A program made the translations under genes and the position numbers. A stretch of 50,310 bases of DNA from Ceratorhiza oryzae-sativae (lineage: Eukaryota; Basidiomycota; Agaricomycetes; Cantharellales; Ceratobasidiaceae), in contig JARWMV010000109.1 of assembly GCA_030998015.1 (NCBI GenBank), forward strand, positions 1 to 50,310. The letters run 5' to 3'. Shown here one piece after another: positions 28,386 to 37,929 of the stretch. The notes below the pieces were generated by a model that was not told where the DNA came from, searched no databases, and saw only the letters and a list, made by a program, of their open reading frames with translations. The first letter of the stretch is position 1. Every line of letters starts with the position of its first letter.

Positions 28386-28652
28386 GCTGTCAGTTTAAAT
28401 TGTGATAAAGCGAAAGTAGATAGTCGCATACCTATAGTAGAACCTAACCCTTCGGAGTACGGAACTAATGCCTTGCACTCGTTATTAGGTTTAATTGATT
28501 CCAGGTTCTTAGGCCCTGTGGATATTGTTAAGCTTTTAGGGTGAATATAAGAATTAATTCGGTCGTTATTGCTAACATTTCCCCATGATTTCAGTAAGGT
28601 TGTTGTGTTTCTCACCCGTGCCCGCCTACGATCGCAGCTCCGCCTCAAGTCA

Positions 28653-28919
28653 TTAAATTATAAATAAAGTTAATTTGCTTAATCGATAATATGCTACTAA
28701 AATACTCAATCCTATAACTGACTCTGCTCCAGCTATTGCTATAATATATACACCGAATGTTTGACCGATGTTATCATCGAAACCAAAAGAACTAATTAAA
28801 ACAAGTAATGTTACAGCTAGTAACATTATCTCGATGGAAATGATTAATAGGATAATATTTTTTCTATTCAATATAAATCCTAAAATTCCAATTAAAAACA
28901 GTATTATTGAAAGATTCAT
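28653..28919 (-). CDS. nad4L: NADH dehydrogenase subunit 4L
   Basis: Complete 88-codon frame starting MNLSIILFLIGILGFILN, through IIAIAGAESVIGLSILVAYY and ending RLSKLTLFII, TAA. Three hydrophobic helices and the conserved membrane Glu residues (SIEIM, AGAESV) of complex I subunit NuoK/ND4L are present. The last seven residues differ from the usual fungal ending (RG-rich), and a HEG starts at once downstream, so the 3' end may have been reshaped by an insertion. It is intron-free. A second broken copy is at 6028-6169. Confidence 0.96.
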   Translation of the reverse strand: MNLSIILFLIGILGFILNRKNIILLIISIEIMLLAVTLLVLISSFGFDDNIGQTFGVYIIAIAGAESVIGLSILVAYYRLSKLTLFII

Positions 28920-29632
28920 AATTTATATTTTTTATTTTATTCTTTTTGTGCGTCCTAAATTGCACTCTGACCCGATATAGTTAAGATCGAATCATTGTCA
29001 ACCACACGAAAGATGAGGCTGCCCTAGCCTGAAGCATGAGGCCGCATGCTAGTTAACGCTTTATTTTGGGGTTTCCAGACATGAACAAAAAAAAGTAATA
29101 AAACCTCGTTCCTTTTGATGGGAACGACGTAGTAGAGGTTGCTACCGAAGGGAGTTTGGTATTCACAACTCCTATAACCCAAATTTAACTTAGGGACCTA
29201 CGCTACCGTGCTTGGTGGTGGAATCTCCAAGCGCAGTAAGTCTTCCAGGATGGAGATTAATCTTCATCTCTCCCTCCACAGTACTGACATAGTCAGTATT
29301 GGATAACCCTGGGGAAATTAGCCGTTCGGCAACGTCCTGATGGGTCCCTCAGGACTCCTCCCAACCACGATAAGTCCCCTAGCTGGGCCGGCTCCTCAAA
29401 GTCCATACGGCGGCGGGGTAGTTGCCATAATCTTGCCCCACCGCGCTCTTTGATCGCCCGAAGGGCGGCCTAAGCGCGGTGGCAGGACGGCAATGGGTGC
29501 TGCCCAACCCCGCCCCGCCTTAGTATTCAGGGGGGGGGAAATAAGGCGCGCTGAATCCCGGAAAACATGTTTTCCGGGATTCCTGGTCTTATCGGAGTCT
29601 GTGTCTAAATTTAGGGGCTTGACAATCCCATC
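28920..29632. other. Spacer upstream of nad4L without recognised gene
   Basis: GC-richer, structured sequence. The segment around tcttccaggatggagatta (near 29240) recurs at 46070-46100, and a ctttgatcgcccgaaggg hairpin is near 29447. No rRNA or tRNA fold convinced me. Confidence 0.5.
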
Positions 29633-29704
29633 GGGTCCTATCGGAATCGAACCGATATAATCCTAAGTGACGCTTAGGGGCTTTACCTATTAAGCTAACA
29701 ACCC
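29633..29704 (-). tRNA. trnD: tRNA-Asp-like (GTC), possibly degenerate
   Basis: 72 nt fold: acceptor gggttgt/aggaccc (one G-G mismatch, one G-U), D-arm gctt/aagc, anticodon arm cctaa-gcgtcac-ttagg with GTC in the loop centre, T-arm atcgg-ttcgatt-ccgat. Position 33 is C rather than the near-universal U, so it may be a pseudogene or the anticodon may be misread. Confidence 0.6.
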
Positions 29705-29817
29705 TTATGTTTGAACTTTATACTTTCCTTTTCACCACCGCCCCATCCCTATGTCAAGTTAGCCCGACACAGGCGGCATAGTCCCTGCCTGCGTAATATT
29801 GTACTTGACCCGTAGCC

Positions 29818-30232
29818 TCTTCCCGTCCTCGCCCCCACAAATTGATGTCCGCCGGCGTTAGAGGGAATCCTAAAGATTCCCTCGTAGAAAATGACGACCG
29901 TTCGTCATTTTCAGCCGGCGGCTAAATATCGATATTATGCCGCGCACTAGCAATCGCAAACGGTTGCGATTGCTCACGTTGGTTGGTGGGACAAGTCCCA
30001 CCAGCAACTAACGCGCGCGGGCCTACGCAAAGCATCACCCCGCTAATCGATACCCCTGCCAAGACGTGCGCTAAAGCGCAGTTCTCTAGGCAGGGTGTAG
30101 ATTTGCCTTCGCAAATCATCGATTAGTTGAGCCCTCCGCGCTTAGGCCGCCCTGCGGGCGATCAAAGAGCGCGGAGGGATTTGTAAGGAGCGTTCAGCGC
30201 TTAGGCCGCGCCTAAAGGCGCGATCAAAGAGC
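29818..30232 (-). repeat. ~415-bp repeat block, inverted copy (one of three)
   Basis: Contains DH172 (29849-30020, short), ggcctacgcaaagcatcac and two composite hairpins. Inverted relative to 33966-34432 and 45407-45876, which carry the long DH172 instead. Confidence 0.85.
29849..30020 (-). repeat. DH172 element, short form
   Basis: Flanks ttgatgt and gcctacg, identical to those of the long-form copies at 34181 and 45623. Confidence 0.95.
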
Positions 30233-30245
30233 GGTGCCCAACTCC

Positions 30246-30399
30246 TGCCCCCCAAACATGTGCAGCTACGCTGCATTGTTTGAGGGGCATACGCCCCCCA
30301 ATAAGGTAATGGCCCCCCCCCCCCAATACGTTGGCCCGTAGGGCGTGCCTTACAGGCTTGGTAACGCATTGGGAGGCCATTGCCTTGTTGGGGGTCTAC
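30246..30399. repeat. Nested C4G-type hairpins
   Basis: ccccccaaacatgtg...gaggggcat and ccccccaatacg...gcattgggagg in series, closing with ttgttgggggtct. Confidence 0.65.
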
Positions 30400-31061
30400 G
30401 ATAAGTATTCTTATCGTGGTTGGGTCACGGTTGGGGTATAGGGGGTAGGGCCTCACCTGATTCCCAGGCGGGATAGATCAAAGCTGCTCTCATGCATTAT
30501 TTTGATCATGATGGAGTTACGCGGTATTGCCCAGCTCCCCGCCTTCGGAAATTGACGTCTGCAAAAAAGTCAGTTGGTCTGACCAGATCAACTTCCGTCA
30601 ATTATCCTTCGACTGGGCCCAGTGTACTCTAAATAGGGTTGGAAAGGGAAGGCTCACGTTCGATCGATCGCGGCTCTATTTAACAGATATAAGATCATTC
30701 ACCCAATACCCGCCTTTATTCATAATCCCTAATTTCCCAGTCAGCAGGCTGACTGTGCTACCGCGCTTGGTGGTGGAATCACCACCAAATGGCCCCCTTT
30801 GCCCGTAACTCCGCGCCCCATAATGGAGAATAACCTCCAACCCGGTAGCCTTTGGTAGATTCAATTTATTAGAAATAGTCTCATCACGGATAAAGATAAT
30901 TTACATTCTGGATATCTCTGATGGTAAAAAGATAAAAAGGCCAGGCAGTAGGTGATTTCCATCCGTTTTTCCTGCTGAACATCTGTGATGGTCTGTAAGA
31001 AAAATGAACGAAAAATGCATAGGCCGTGCGTGAAGATAAATGTAGAGCTCATCTAAAATTA
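30400..31061. other. Repeat-poor spacer, no recognised gene
   Basis: Includes the GGTCTGACC repeat (about 30553-30607). Short open frames exist on both strands but show no family motif. Confidence 0.4.
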
Positions 31062-31139
31062 GTCTGGCCTCTATCTCGGTCAACATCGTTCCGTGGTTTG
31101 CTTCCATGCAAGATTTATAAAATCTTGCTGGACCTGTAT

Positions 31140-31361
31140 CCGCCGGCGTTAGAGGGAATCCTCAGATGAGGTAGCCTTGACCATGAGTCTCATGGTCCAG
31201 GCTACCTCCCATAAAGATTCCCTCGTAGAAAATGACGACCGTTCGTCATTTTCAGCCGGCGGCTAAATATCGATATTATGCCGCGCACTAGCAATCGCAA
31301 ACGGTTGCGATTGCTCACGTTGGTTGGTGGGACAAGTCCCACCAGCAACTAACGCGCGCGG
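31140..31361 (-). repeat. DH172 element, long form
   Basis: In the 826-bp repeat; partner 40275-40496. Confidence 0.95.
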
Positions 31362-31571
31362 GCCCCCGCTCTATCGGCTAAAATCTTAGGTGTAACCCAA
31401 GATTTCAGCCGCCCTGCCTAGAGAACTGCGCTTTAGCGCACGTCTTGGCAGGGGTAATAAAGCGGAGGGTCAACGACCCGTGGGCATTGTTAACGAGGCC
31501 GCGTTCGCGGCGAGCCGCGCGCACGCCAGGGCCGCCTTGGCAAGCCAAGGCGTTCGCAGGCGTGCACGGGT
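31362..31571 (-). repeat. Composite palindrome, TAAT-site variant
   Basis: Sandwiched between two DH172s. Confidence 0.8.
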
Positions 31572-31572
31572 C

Positions 31573-31744
31573 CCGCCGGCGTTAGAGGGAATCCTAAAGA
31601 TTCCCTCGTAGAAAATGACGACCGTTCGTCATTTTCAGCCGGCGGCTAAATATCGATATTATGCCGCGCACTAGCAATCGCAAACGGTTGCGATTGCTCA
31701 CGTTGGTTGGTGGGACAAGTCCCACCAGCAACTAACGCGCGCGG
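31573..31744 (-). repeat. DH172 element, short form
   Basis: Right flank acgctaaaccacgg, as at the palindrome centre; partner 39892-40063. Confidence 0.95.
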
Positions 31745-32060
31745 ACGCTAAACCACGGTTCGACTCAAGCTTCGGAGCCGTCTGTGTACGGCTTAAGCCG
31801 CACACAGACGTCTCCTCTACAAGCGTGAAATTGTTGCACGTACGTGCAACAACTTCAGAGTAGTTGACACGAGATAGGGTAGGGGAATTACTTTTTTCTT
31901 ATCAGAATAAAAAAGACAATAAAGTTCATTAAAACAAGGTAATGCCATAGTGTTAAAACTTACCCGATTGTACACCCTGTTCTTATGTCAGGCAATCGGT
32001 TAGAGGTTGTTGGAGCTGACAAGCAATAATTTTTGTATAAAACATACAAATGAAAAAGGT

Positions 32061-32232
32061 CCGCGCGCGTTAGTTGCTGGTGGGACTTGTCCCACCAACC
32101 AACGTGAGCAATCGCAACCGTTTGCGATTGCTAGTGCGCGGCATAATATCGATATTTAGCCGCCGGCTGAAAATGACGAACGGTCGTCATTTTCTACGAG
32201 GGAATCTTTAGGATTCCCTCTAACGCCGGCGG
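32061..32232 (+). repeat. DH172 element, short form
   Basis: Left flank aaaaggt; joined by 'ga' to a TATGA composite, as at 19742. Confidence 0.95.
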
Positions 32233-32234
32233 GA

Positions 32235-32478
32235 CCCGTGCACGCCTGCGAACGCCTTGGCTTAAGCCAAGCAAGCTTGGCTCATATTGACCTTAAGGTC
32301 AATGTAAGCCAAGGCGGCCCTGGCGTGCGCGCGGCGTCTGATTCCGAGGTACCCTGGAACTGAAAGTTCCAGGGTACCTCGCAATACCTCGCCGCGAACG
32401 CGGCCTCGATAACCATACCCACGGGTCAACAGCATGTATTTATATATAAATACAATGCTGGTTGACCCTAAGCGGGGG
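32235..32478 (+). repeat. TATGA composite palindrome
   Basis: Right flank tatga at 32479-32483. Confidence 0.9.
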
Positions 32479-32584
32479 TATGAATAATTCCTTGTTCAAA
32501 TCTCAAAATTACATTAGCATTTTTCCCTCTGGGGCCATCATCCCTTTCGGGCCCTTCGGGGCATGTGATGATGAATGGCAGTTG

Positions 32585-32691
32585 ACCCCCCAAACTGATG
32601 CAGCTATGCTGCATTGTTTGGGGGGGTAATGGCACTCCCAATACGCTGGCCCGTAGGGCGTGCCTTACAGGCTTGGTAACGCATTGGGAGG
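32585..32691 (-). repeat. C4G hairpin element
   Basis: Flanks cagttg and ccgttg (5 of 6 identical). Confidence 0.8.
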
Positions 32692-32699
32692 CCGTTGCT

Positions 32700-33010
32700 T
32701 TTCGCATATGGAGTTCTGGCTAGGAGGGGATTTAAGCCAATTTTGTATTTCATCATGGGGTTCATCTCAGTAGCCAACAATTCTTGTAACACAGAAATTG
32801 AATAAGCGGGTATTATGATTACATAACCCCGCCGGGAGCCGGCGGATACGCGGCCTCCAGTAGCTAGAGGTATTGCGAGGTAGCCTGGACCCCCGAGGTT
32901 CCAGGCTACCTCGGAATCAAAGTCCTTATGGCCGCGGGTTTGTTTAAGTAACATTTTAACCCGAACTTATCATTTAAGACAGTAACTAAAAGAGTTACTT
33001 CTTCTTTCTA
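32700..33010 (-). pseudogene. LAGLIDADG_2 HEG, C-terminal remnant
   Basis: EEVTLLVTVLNDKFGLKCYL, then past a hairpin VIIIPAYSISVLQELLA and NPMMKYKIGL. It lies upstream of the N-terminal fragment at 31888-32540, so these are two different broken genes or one rearranged gene. Confidence 0.75.
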
Positions 33011-33632
33011 ACGCGCTCTTTGATCGCCCGAAGGGCGGCCTGAGCGGGGGGCTCGTCTTGTGGCGCGCATTGCAATCATTGGGGAGCAGCTGAAAGGGAA
33101 GAGAGAGAACTCCTACCCTAACCCTGTCGTCAGCGTGTACAAGTACACGCTGCTAGGGAACCTCTTCCCCTCCGCGCTCTTTGATCGCCCGCAGGGCGGC
33201 CTAAGCGCGGAGGGCTAGAGGATGCCCGTAGACCCCCAATGATGCAATTAGGGGCCACTTAAAATAGCAAAGCTATTTTAGAGGCCCCGTAATTGCTTCA
33301 TTTGGGGGGTGGATGCCCCCCAAACAATGCAGCGTAGCTGCACATGTTTGGGGGGCACTAGGGCCCAAAACCACCGTAAAGGTGCATTCGGTCGTCCCCA
33401 GCGCGGCGGGCGTCTGATTCCGAGGTACCCTGGAACTTAAAGTTCCAGGGTACCTCGCAATACCTCGCCGAGAATCGATGATTTGCCCTGGCAAATCTAC
33501 ATCGATTCTCGAGGGTAATAATAGAGGAGATATTCGAAGAGAAGGTAGCACATTGGCTAACATATTTACAATGTTACAAGCAAAAAGCATTATTGTTGTT
33601 TTCATCTCTTTTATTTTATTCTCCGCACATTA
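33011..33632. other. Repeat cluster, no gene
   Basis: Contains ctttgatcgcccg hairpins, cgtgtacaagtacacg, a cccccaatgatgcaatt...gaagcaatt composite (about 33232-33356) also found at 39130-39260, and a ggtaccctggaactt hairpin. Confidence 0.5.
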
Positions 33633-33815
33633 ATTTACTAAAATAGTATTAAAGCTCACAAATCCTACGATCCACCATGGGTTTGGTAAAACTATGCTTG
33701 TGTATTTAATTACAGGAGTTAAAATTAATTCAAGTAACGCACCGTAGATAGATGTGACTGATTCTAATGTTTCAGCTTCTAAGGGTCTATTTAAACAATC
33801 CGTCGCCGGTGACCC
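33633..33815 (-). pseudogene. LAGLIDADG_1 HEG fragment
   Basis: LNRPLEAETLESVTSIYGAL, LELILTPVIKYTS and NPWWIVGFVSF (start of motif 2), then stop. Aligns with LNRPLEPETLNSITGIYG of the HEG behind nad6 and provides its unoccupied site for a C4G element. Confidence 0.75.
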
Positions 33816-33965
33816 CCAATGATTGCAATGCGCGCCACAAAACTTGTGGCGCCAGCGCGGCCGGCGTCTGATTCCGACGGAATCAGACGCCGCGCGCACG
33901 CCAGGGCCGCCTTGGCTTAAGCCAGGGCGTTCGCAGGCGTGCTCGGGTCAAAAAGCTATTTCTCT

Positions 33966-34432
33966 AACGCTCTTTGATCGCGCCTTTAGGCGCGGCCTAA
34001 GCGCTGAACGCTCCTTACAAATCCCTCCGCGCTCTTTGATCGCCCGCAGGGCGGCCTAAGCGCGGAGGGCTCAACTAATCGATGATTTGCGAAGGCAAAT
34101 CTACACCCTGCCTAGAGAACTGCGCTTTAGCGCACGTCTTGGCAGGGGTATCGATTAGCGGGGTGATGCTTTGCGTAGGCCCGCGCGCGTTAGTTGCTGG
34201 TGGGACTTGTCCCACCAACCAACGTGAGCAATCGCAACCGTTTGCGATTGCTAGTGCGCGGCATAATATCGATATTTAGCCGCCGGCTGAAAATGACGAA
34301 CGGTCGTCATTTTCTACGAGGGAATCTTTATGGGAGGTAGCCTGGACCATGAGACTCATGGTCAAGGCTACCTCATCTGAGGATTCCCTCTAACGCCGGC
34401 GGACATCAATTTGTAGGGGCGAGGATAGAAGT
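33966..34432 (+). repeat. ~465-bp repeat block, second copy
   Basis: Same as 29818-30232 (inverted) and 45407-45876 (direct); here with the long DH172. Confidence 0.85.
34181..34402 (+). repeat. DH172 element, long form
   Basis: Flanks cgtaggc and acatcaa. Confidence 0.95.
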
Positions 34433-34928
34433 TAGCAGAGGATATAAATCAAACGCCCGCCTACTGCCCCCCAAACATGTGCAGCTACGCTGCATTGTTT
34501 GAGGGGCATCCTTAGGAGTCCCCTGCCGCCCACGGCCGCTTTAGCGATCTACCGGCAAAAAGTCCTAGGTATAATTAATTGTACCTAGGCTTTTTGCAGG
34601 GGAGTTTACTTCTTCTTTCTAACGCGCTCTTTTATCGCCCGAAGGGCGGCCTAAGCGCTGAGATCTCCTACCCTAACCCTGTCGTCAGCGTGTACAAGTA
34701 CACGCTGCTAGGGAACCTCTTCCCCTCCGCGCTCTTTGATCGCCCGCAGGGCGGCCTAAGCGCGGAGGGCTCCCACTAATCGATGATTTGCGAAGGCAAA
34801 TCTACACCCTGCCTAGAGAACTGCGCTTTAGCGCACGTCTTGGCAGGGGTATCGATTAGCGGGGGCCTGTAAGGGAAGAGTCCGATTTGGCGCAAATCGG
34901 GGGTCAAGAATCGGTGCTTTGCGAAGGC
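34403..34928. other. Hairpin-rich spacer, no gene
   Basis: Carries C4G-like, cgtgtacaagtacacg and ccctccgcgc composites. Confidence 0.45.
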
Positions 34929-35100
34929 CCGCGCGCGTTAGTTGCTGGTGGGACTTGTCCCACCAACCAACGTGAGCAATCGCAACCGTTTGCGATTGCT
35001 AGTGCGCGGCATAATATCGATATTTAGCCGCCGGCTGAAAATGACGAACGGTCGTCATTTTCTACGAGGGAATCTTTAGGATTCCCTCTAACGCCGGCGG
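34929..35100 (+). repeat. DH172 element, short form
   Basis: Flanks gaaggc and gcgtcg; truncates the C-terminus of the next HEG. Confidence 0.93.
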
Positions 35101-35631
35101 GCGTCGATTCTGTGGGGAAAGTAAATGATTCTGTACAAAGAGTAACTCTTTGACTTGATTTACAAAAACTACCATCGTCGCATAGCCAATAAGCTAAAGA
35201 TATAGGAGTAAGTAGATCACTTACCCGTGCCCGCCTACGATCGCAGCTATAAGCTGCGGCCCTGGCGTGCGCGGGTCATATAACTCATTAAAGCAAGGTA
35301 ATGCACAGGTTGTAAATGTGACTCTAGCATAGATTTTACCGGTTCGTTTATCAGGAAGTCGATTACTTGTTTGGGGGGCTGATTGACAGTAACTTTTAAA
35401 TAAATCGTAGAGATGGAAAAGATAAGTCTCATGAACAAGTCCCTGTTCGAAGCATAAACACGCATTTACACTTCTTTTTTGTTTTCGAGCATAAAGGTCT
35501 CCCAATAGTAGACCAACCAATATGGCCTTTAAATCAGCAGATAAAGAAAAAAGTGATCGTTCTTCTTTTGTCATAATTTTTCGGCTAAGAGGAGAAAAAG
35601 TGTGAAATTGTGATTTTGTAATATTTCTCAT
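35101..35631 (-). pseudogene. LAGLIDADG_2 homing endonuclease, truncated
   Basis: ATG at 35631; MTKEERSLFSLSADLKAIL, VGLLLGDLYARKQKRSVNA (motif 1), CFEQGLVHETYLFHLYDLF, KIYARVTFTTCALPCFNELY, then an acccgtgcccgcc hairpin replacing the 'LFY..VVP' segment, SDLLTPISLAYWLCDDGSF (motif 2), RVTLCTESFT and loss of the C-terminus at a DH172. No host exon nearby. Confidence 0.82.
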
Positions 35632-35700
35632 TTAAAAATTAAAAAGGTGAAAACACGAGTTATGTTGTTTTGAATACCCTATTTGCCACACAATTTATGA

Positions 35701-35916
35701 CCCGTGCACGCCTGCGAACGCCTTGGCTTAAGCCAAGGCGGCCCTGGCGTGCGCGCGGCGTCTGATTCCTAGGTACCCTGGAACTGAAAGTTCCAGGGTA
35801 CCTCGCAATACCTCGCCGCGAACGCGGCCTCGATAACCATACCCACGGGTCGTTGACCCTCCGCTTATCGGCTGAAATCTTGGGTTACACCTAAGATTTC
35901 AGCCGATAAGCGGGGG
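35701..35916 (+). repeat. TATGA composite palindrome, variant 3' hairpin (216 bp)
   Basis: tatga at 35696-35700 and 35917-35921. Confidence 0.9.
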
Positions 35917-36506
35917 TATGATTCAGGCGATTATAGGACTCAAAACTTTCTTCAAATTTTAGGAATCTGACCTAACTTTGGAATCGTCTACATCTCTATA
36001 CGGAGAACAATAGAATCCAAAGGTCCGGTTTCTTCCATATCTGGATAGAAGTAAAGCTCAAATCGACTTCCCGGCTGAGGAGTCCATCACTGGAGCCCTC
36101 GGAGACAGAAAGACCAATCTTGGAACCCCGGACCTAAAAGTTGGCTTGTCTTCCTAAATGGATATTTATCATTAGGAGACAACTCAGAAATAAACTTTTA
36201 AAAAAAGTTAGCCTCGTAACTAAGATTAGTTTCAAATAATTTATTTTTAAGGATAAAAACTTGAATTACTATTTCTACCTCGTCTGTGGTCTTGTTCCAG
36301 GAACACGACCGCAGACTTCTGCCCCCCAAACATGTGCAGCTACGCTGCCCGGAGCCTGTGGGCGGCTAAAGCCGCCCACAGTCGAGGTTATCATTTTCCA
36401 GAAACAAACCCGGAGATCCACATAGGATAAGGTATATTTCCATCTGGACCACCATGCAACTGGACCACCATGCAACTGGACCAGTTGAAACCATACTCTG
36501 GTCTCT
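35917..36506. other. Spacer with intron-like structure, no gene
   Basis: Unassigned sequence plus an ACCTCG-type composite (about 36278-36388) with an internal deletion. Segment gcctcgtaactaagattagt recurs at 4508 and 3704. Confidence 0.4.
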
Positions 36507-36512
36507 CTACTG

Positions 36513-36585
36513 ACCCCCAAACATGTGCAGCTACGCTGCATTGTTTGAGGGGCAGTAGCCCCCCAATAATGTAATCATTGGGGGT
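36513..36585 (-). repeat. C4G hairpin element
   Basis: Flanks ctactg and ctacag (5 of 6). Confidence 0.8.
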
Positions 36586-36730
36586 CTACAGGGACAACAT
36601 TTGTGAACGCTATTTTCAATTCTTCAGGCAAACCTTTATTTAGATTGTCCGGATATAAACCCAATAACCCACCAAGGACTTGGAATAGTTACACTAGAAT
36701 ACTTTACAACAGGCGGTAAGATTAACAATG

Positions 36731-36825
36731 ACCTCCCAATGCGTTACCAAGCCTGTAAGGCCAACGTATTGGGAGGGCCATTACCCCCCCAAACAATGCA
36801 GCATAGCTGCATCAGTTTGGGGGGT
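36731..36825 (+). repeat. C4G hairpin element
   Basis: Flanks caatg (36726-36730, 36826-36830). Confidence 0.88.
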
Positions 36826-36898
36826 CAATGGTAGTTTTCCGTAAATCCCTGTGATAGAGTTTAATGTCTCGGGTTCTAATGGTCTGTTAAGATAGTTT

Positions 36899-37070
36899 CC
36901 GCGCGCGTTAGTTGCTGGTGGGACTTGTCCCACCAACCAACGTGAGCAATCGCAACCGTTTGCGATTGCTAGTGCGCGGCATAATATCGATATTTAGCCG
37001 CCGGCTGAAAATGACGAACGGTCGTCATTTTCTACGAGGGAATCTTTAGGATTCCCTCTAACGCCGGCGG
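36899..37070 (+). repeat. DH172 element, short form
   Basis: Left flank atagttt; joined through 'ga' to a TATGA composite. Confidence 0.95.
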
Positions 37071-37072
37071 GA

Positions 37073-37316
37073 CCCGTGCACGCCTGCGAACGCCTTGGCT
37101 TAAGCCAAGCAAGCTTGGCTCATATTGACCTTAAGGTCAATGTAAGCCAAGGCGGCCCTGGCGTGCGCGCGGCGTCTGATTCCGAGGTACCCTGGAACTT
37201 AAAGTTCCAGGGTACCTCGCAATACCTCGCCGCGAACGCGGCCTCGATATCCATACCCACGGGTCAACAGCATGTATTTATATATAAATACAATGCTGGT
37301 TGACCCTAAGCGGGGG
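37073..37316 (+). repeat. TATGA composite palindrome
   Basis: Right flank tatga at 37317-37321. Confidence 0.9.
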
Positions 37317-37355
37317 TATGAAACAGCTCTCATGAAACCTTCCACAGAAAGATGT

Positions 37356-37527
37356 CCGCGCGCGTTAGTTGCTGGTGGGACTTGTCCCACCAACCAACGT
37401 GAGCAATCGCAACCGTTTGCGATTGCTAGTGCGCGGCATAATATCGATATTTAGCCGCCGGCTGAAAATGACGAACGGTCGTCATTTTCTACGAGGGAAT
37501 CTTTAGGATTCCCTCTAACGCCGGCGG
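37356..37527 (+). repeat. DH172 element, short form
   Basis: Flanks agatgt and acagaac, inside the HEG before HLSVEG. Confidence 0.93.
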
Positions 37528-37929
37528 ACAGAACATATCAAAAACAATTAAAAATATAAAGAAACTATTTCTTTTTGAGGTCAATAAAGGGAATAGTTTA
37601 AAATGTTGAACAATAATTTCGAGATCCCTTTTAGAATATACAGCATAATACGCGTCTTTACTTCTTAAAGTGACTGTACCTACCCCAAAGAATTCTTTTA
37701 AACTGACAAGTAGATCATACTCTCTAGCATGCATGTGAAGACAAAATTGGGGTTTTAGTTCGAAACCTAGTTTTCTCCCACTTTTTTTTGTAATAGTGAA
37801 ACCAAAATAGCCCTCAGCATCCACTAGACCTGTAACAGCCCAAGGATCTAATTTACCCGAGTAAGAAGATGTATGGTAAGAAGCTCTATTACCGGAGTTG
37901 AGCCCAAGATTATGTTTAACTGATCTTGT

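Larger units (their letters stand above)
27547..28648 (-). pseudogene. LAGLIDADG_2-like HEG between nad4L and nad5 (paralogue 2)
   Basis: Starts about 5 nt past the nad4L stop. Blocks: LLKSWGNVSNNDRINS, YIHPKSLTISTGPKNLES, LVPYSEGLGSTIGMRL, FKLTA, RRDGTFYCYLTTRSLPCLNE, AFT/VDGKKCVTMSIA, YITPQALAIWSQDDGG (motif 2), LCTHSFSLTEQQILQQILL and SMDLFRNIVSPYFGS. Inserts at about 28286-28385 (removing motif 1), 28127-28204 (C4G hairpin) and 27569-27740 (DH172), plus smaller ones. Removing the C4G element and one CAGTTG copy reads AFTVDGKKCVT, matching VFTVNGKKYVT of paralogue 1. Confidence 0.8.
31062..31887. repeat. 826-bp inverted repeat, left copy
   Basis: Reverse complement of 39749-40574, apart from minor differences. 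Contains tccatgcaagatttataaaa, DH172 long (31140-31361), a TAAT-site composite, DH172 short (31573-31744), cgtctgtgtgcggc and gttgcacgtacgtgcaac hairpins. A LAGLIDADG_2 HEG is cut at its right edge. Confidence 0.9.
31888..32540 (-). pseudogene. LAGLIDADG_2 HEG fragment cut by the inverted repeat
   Basis: ANVILRFEQGIIH, then (after TATGA + DH172) FHLYVLYKNYCLSAPTTSNR, a 1-nt frameshift after TG, VSFNTMALPCFNELYCLFYS and DKKKVIPL, where the 826-bp repeat begins. The motif 2 half is lost. Degenerate. Confidence 0.75.
36600..37929 (-). pseudogene. LAGLIDADG_1 homing endonuclease directly after nad6
   Basis: In the same frame as nad6 and separated only by its TGA stop: KLDPWAVTGLVDAEGYFGF (motif 1), KSGRKLGFELKPQFCLHM, FFGVGTVTLRSKDAYYAVYS, HFKLFPLLTSKRN, HLSVEGFMRAVSY, NYLNRPLEPETLNSITGIYG, LPPVVKYSS and PSPWWVIGFISG (motif 2 start), then stop. 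Inserts: DH172 37356-37527, TATGA 37073-37316 plus DH172 36899-37070, C4G 36731-36825. Taking out the C4G element and one CATTG reads GIYGKLPLLILPPV, colinear with 33633-33815. No ATG precedes motif 1, so expression would need nad6 read-through or an alternative start. Confidence 0.8.

Noticed and set aside
28980..29632. rRNA or RNase P RNA gene
   Set aside because: No conserved rRNA block and no RNase P P4 motif could be recognised on either strand.
34082..34279. Identical 65-codon open frames at 34082, 45524 and 30119 (minus)
   Set aside because: They are translations of the repeat block (ctgcc hairpin plus DH172 arm A). Identity follows from the DNA repeat; there is no codon-level conservation.
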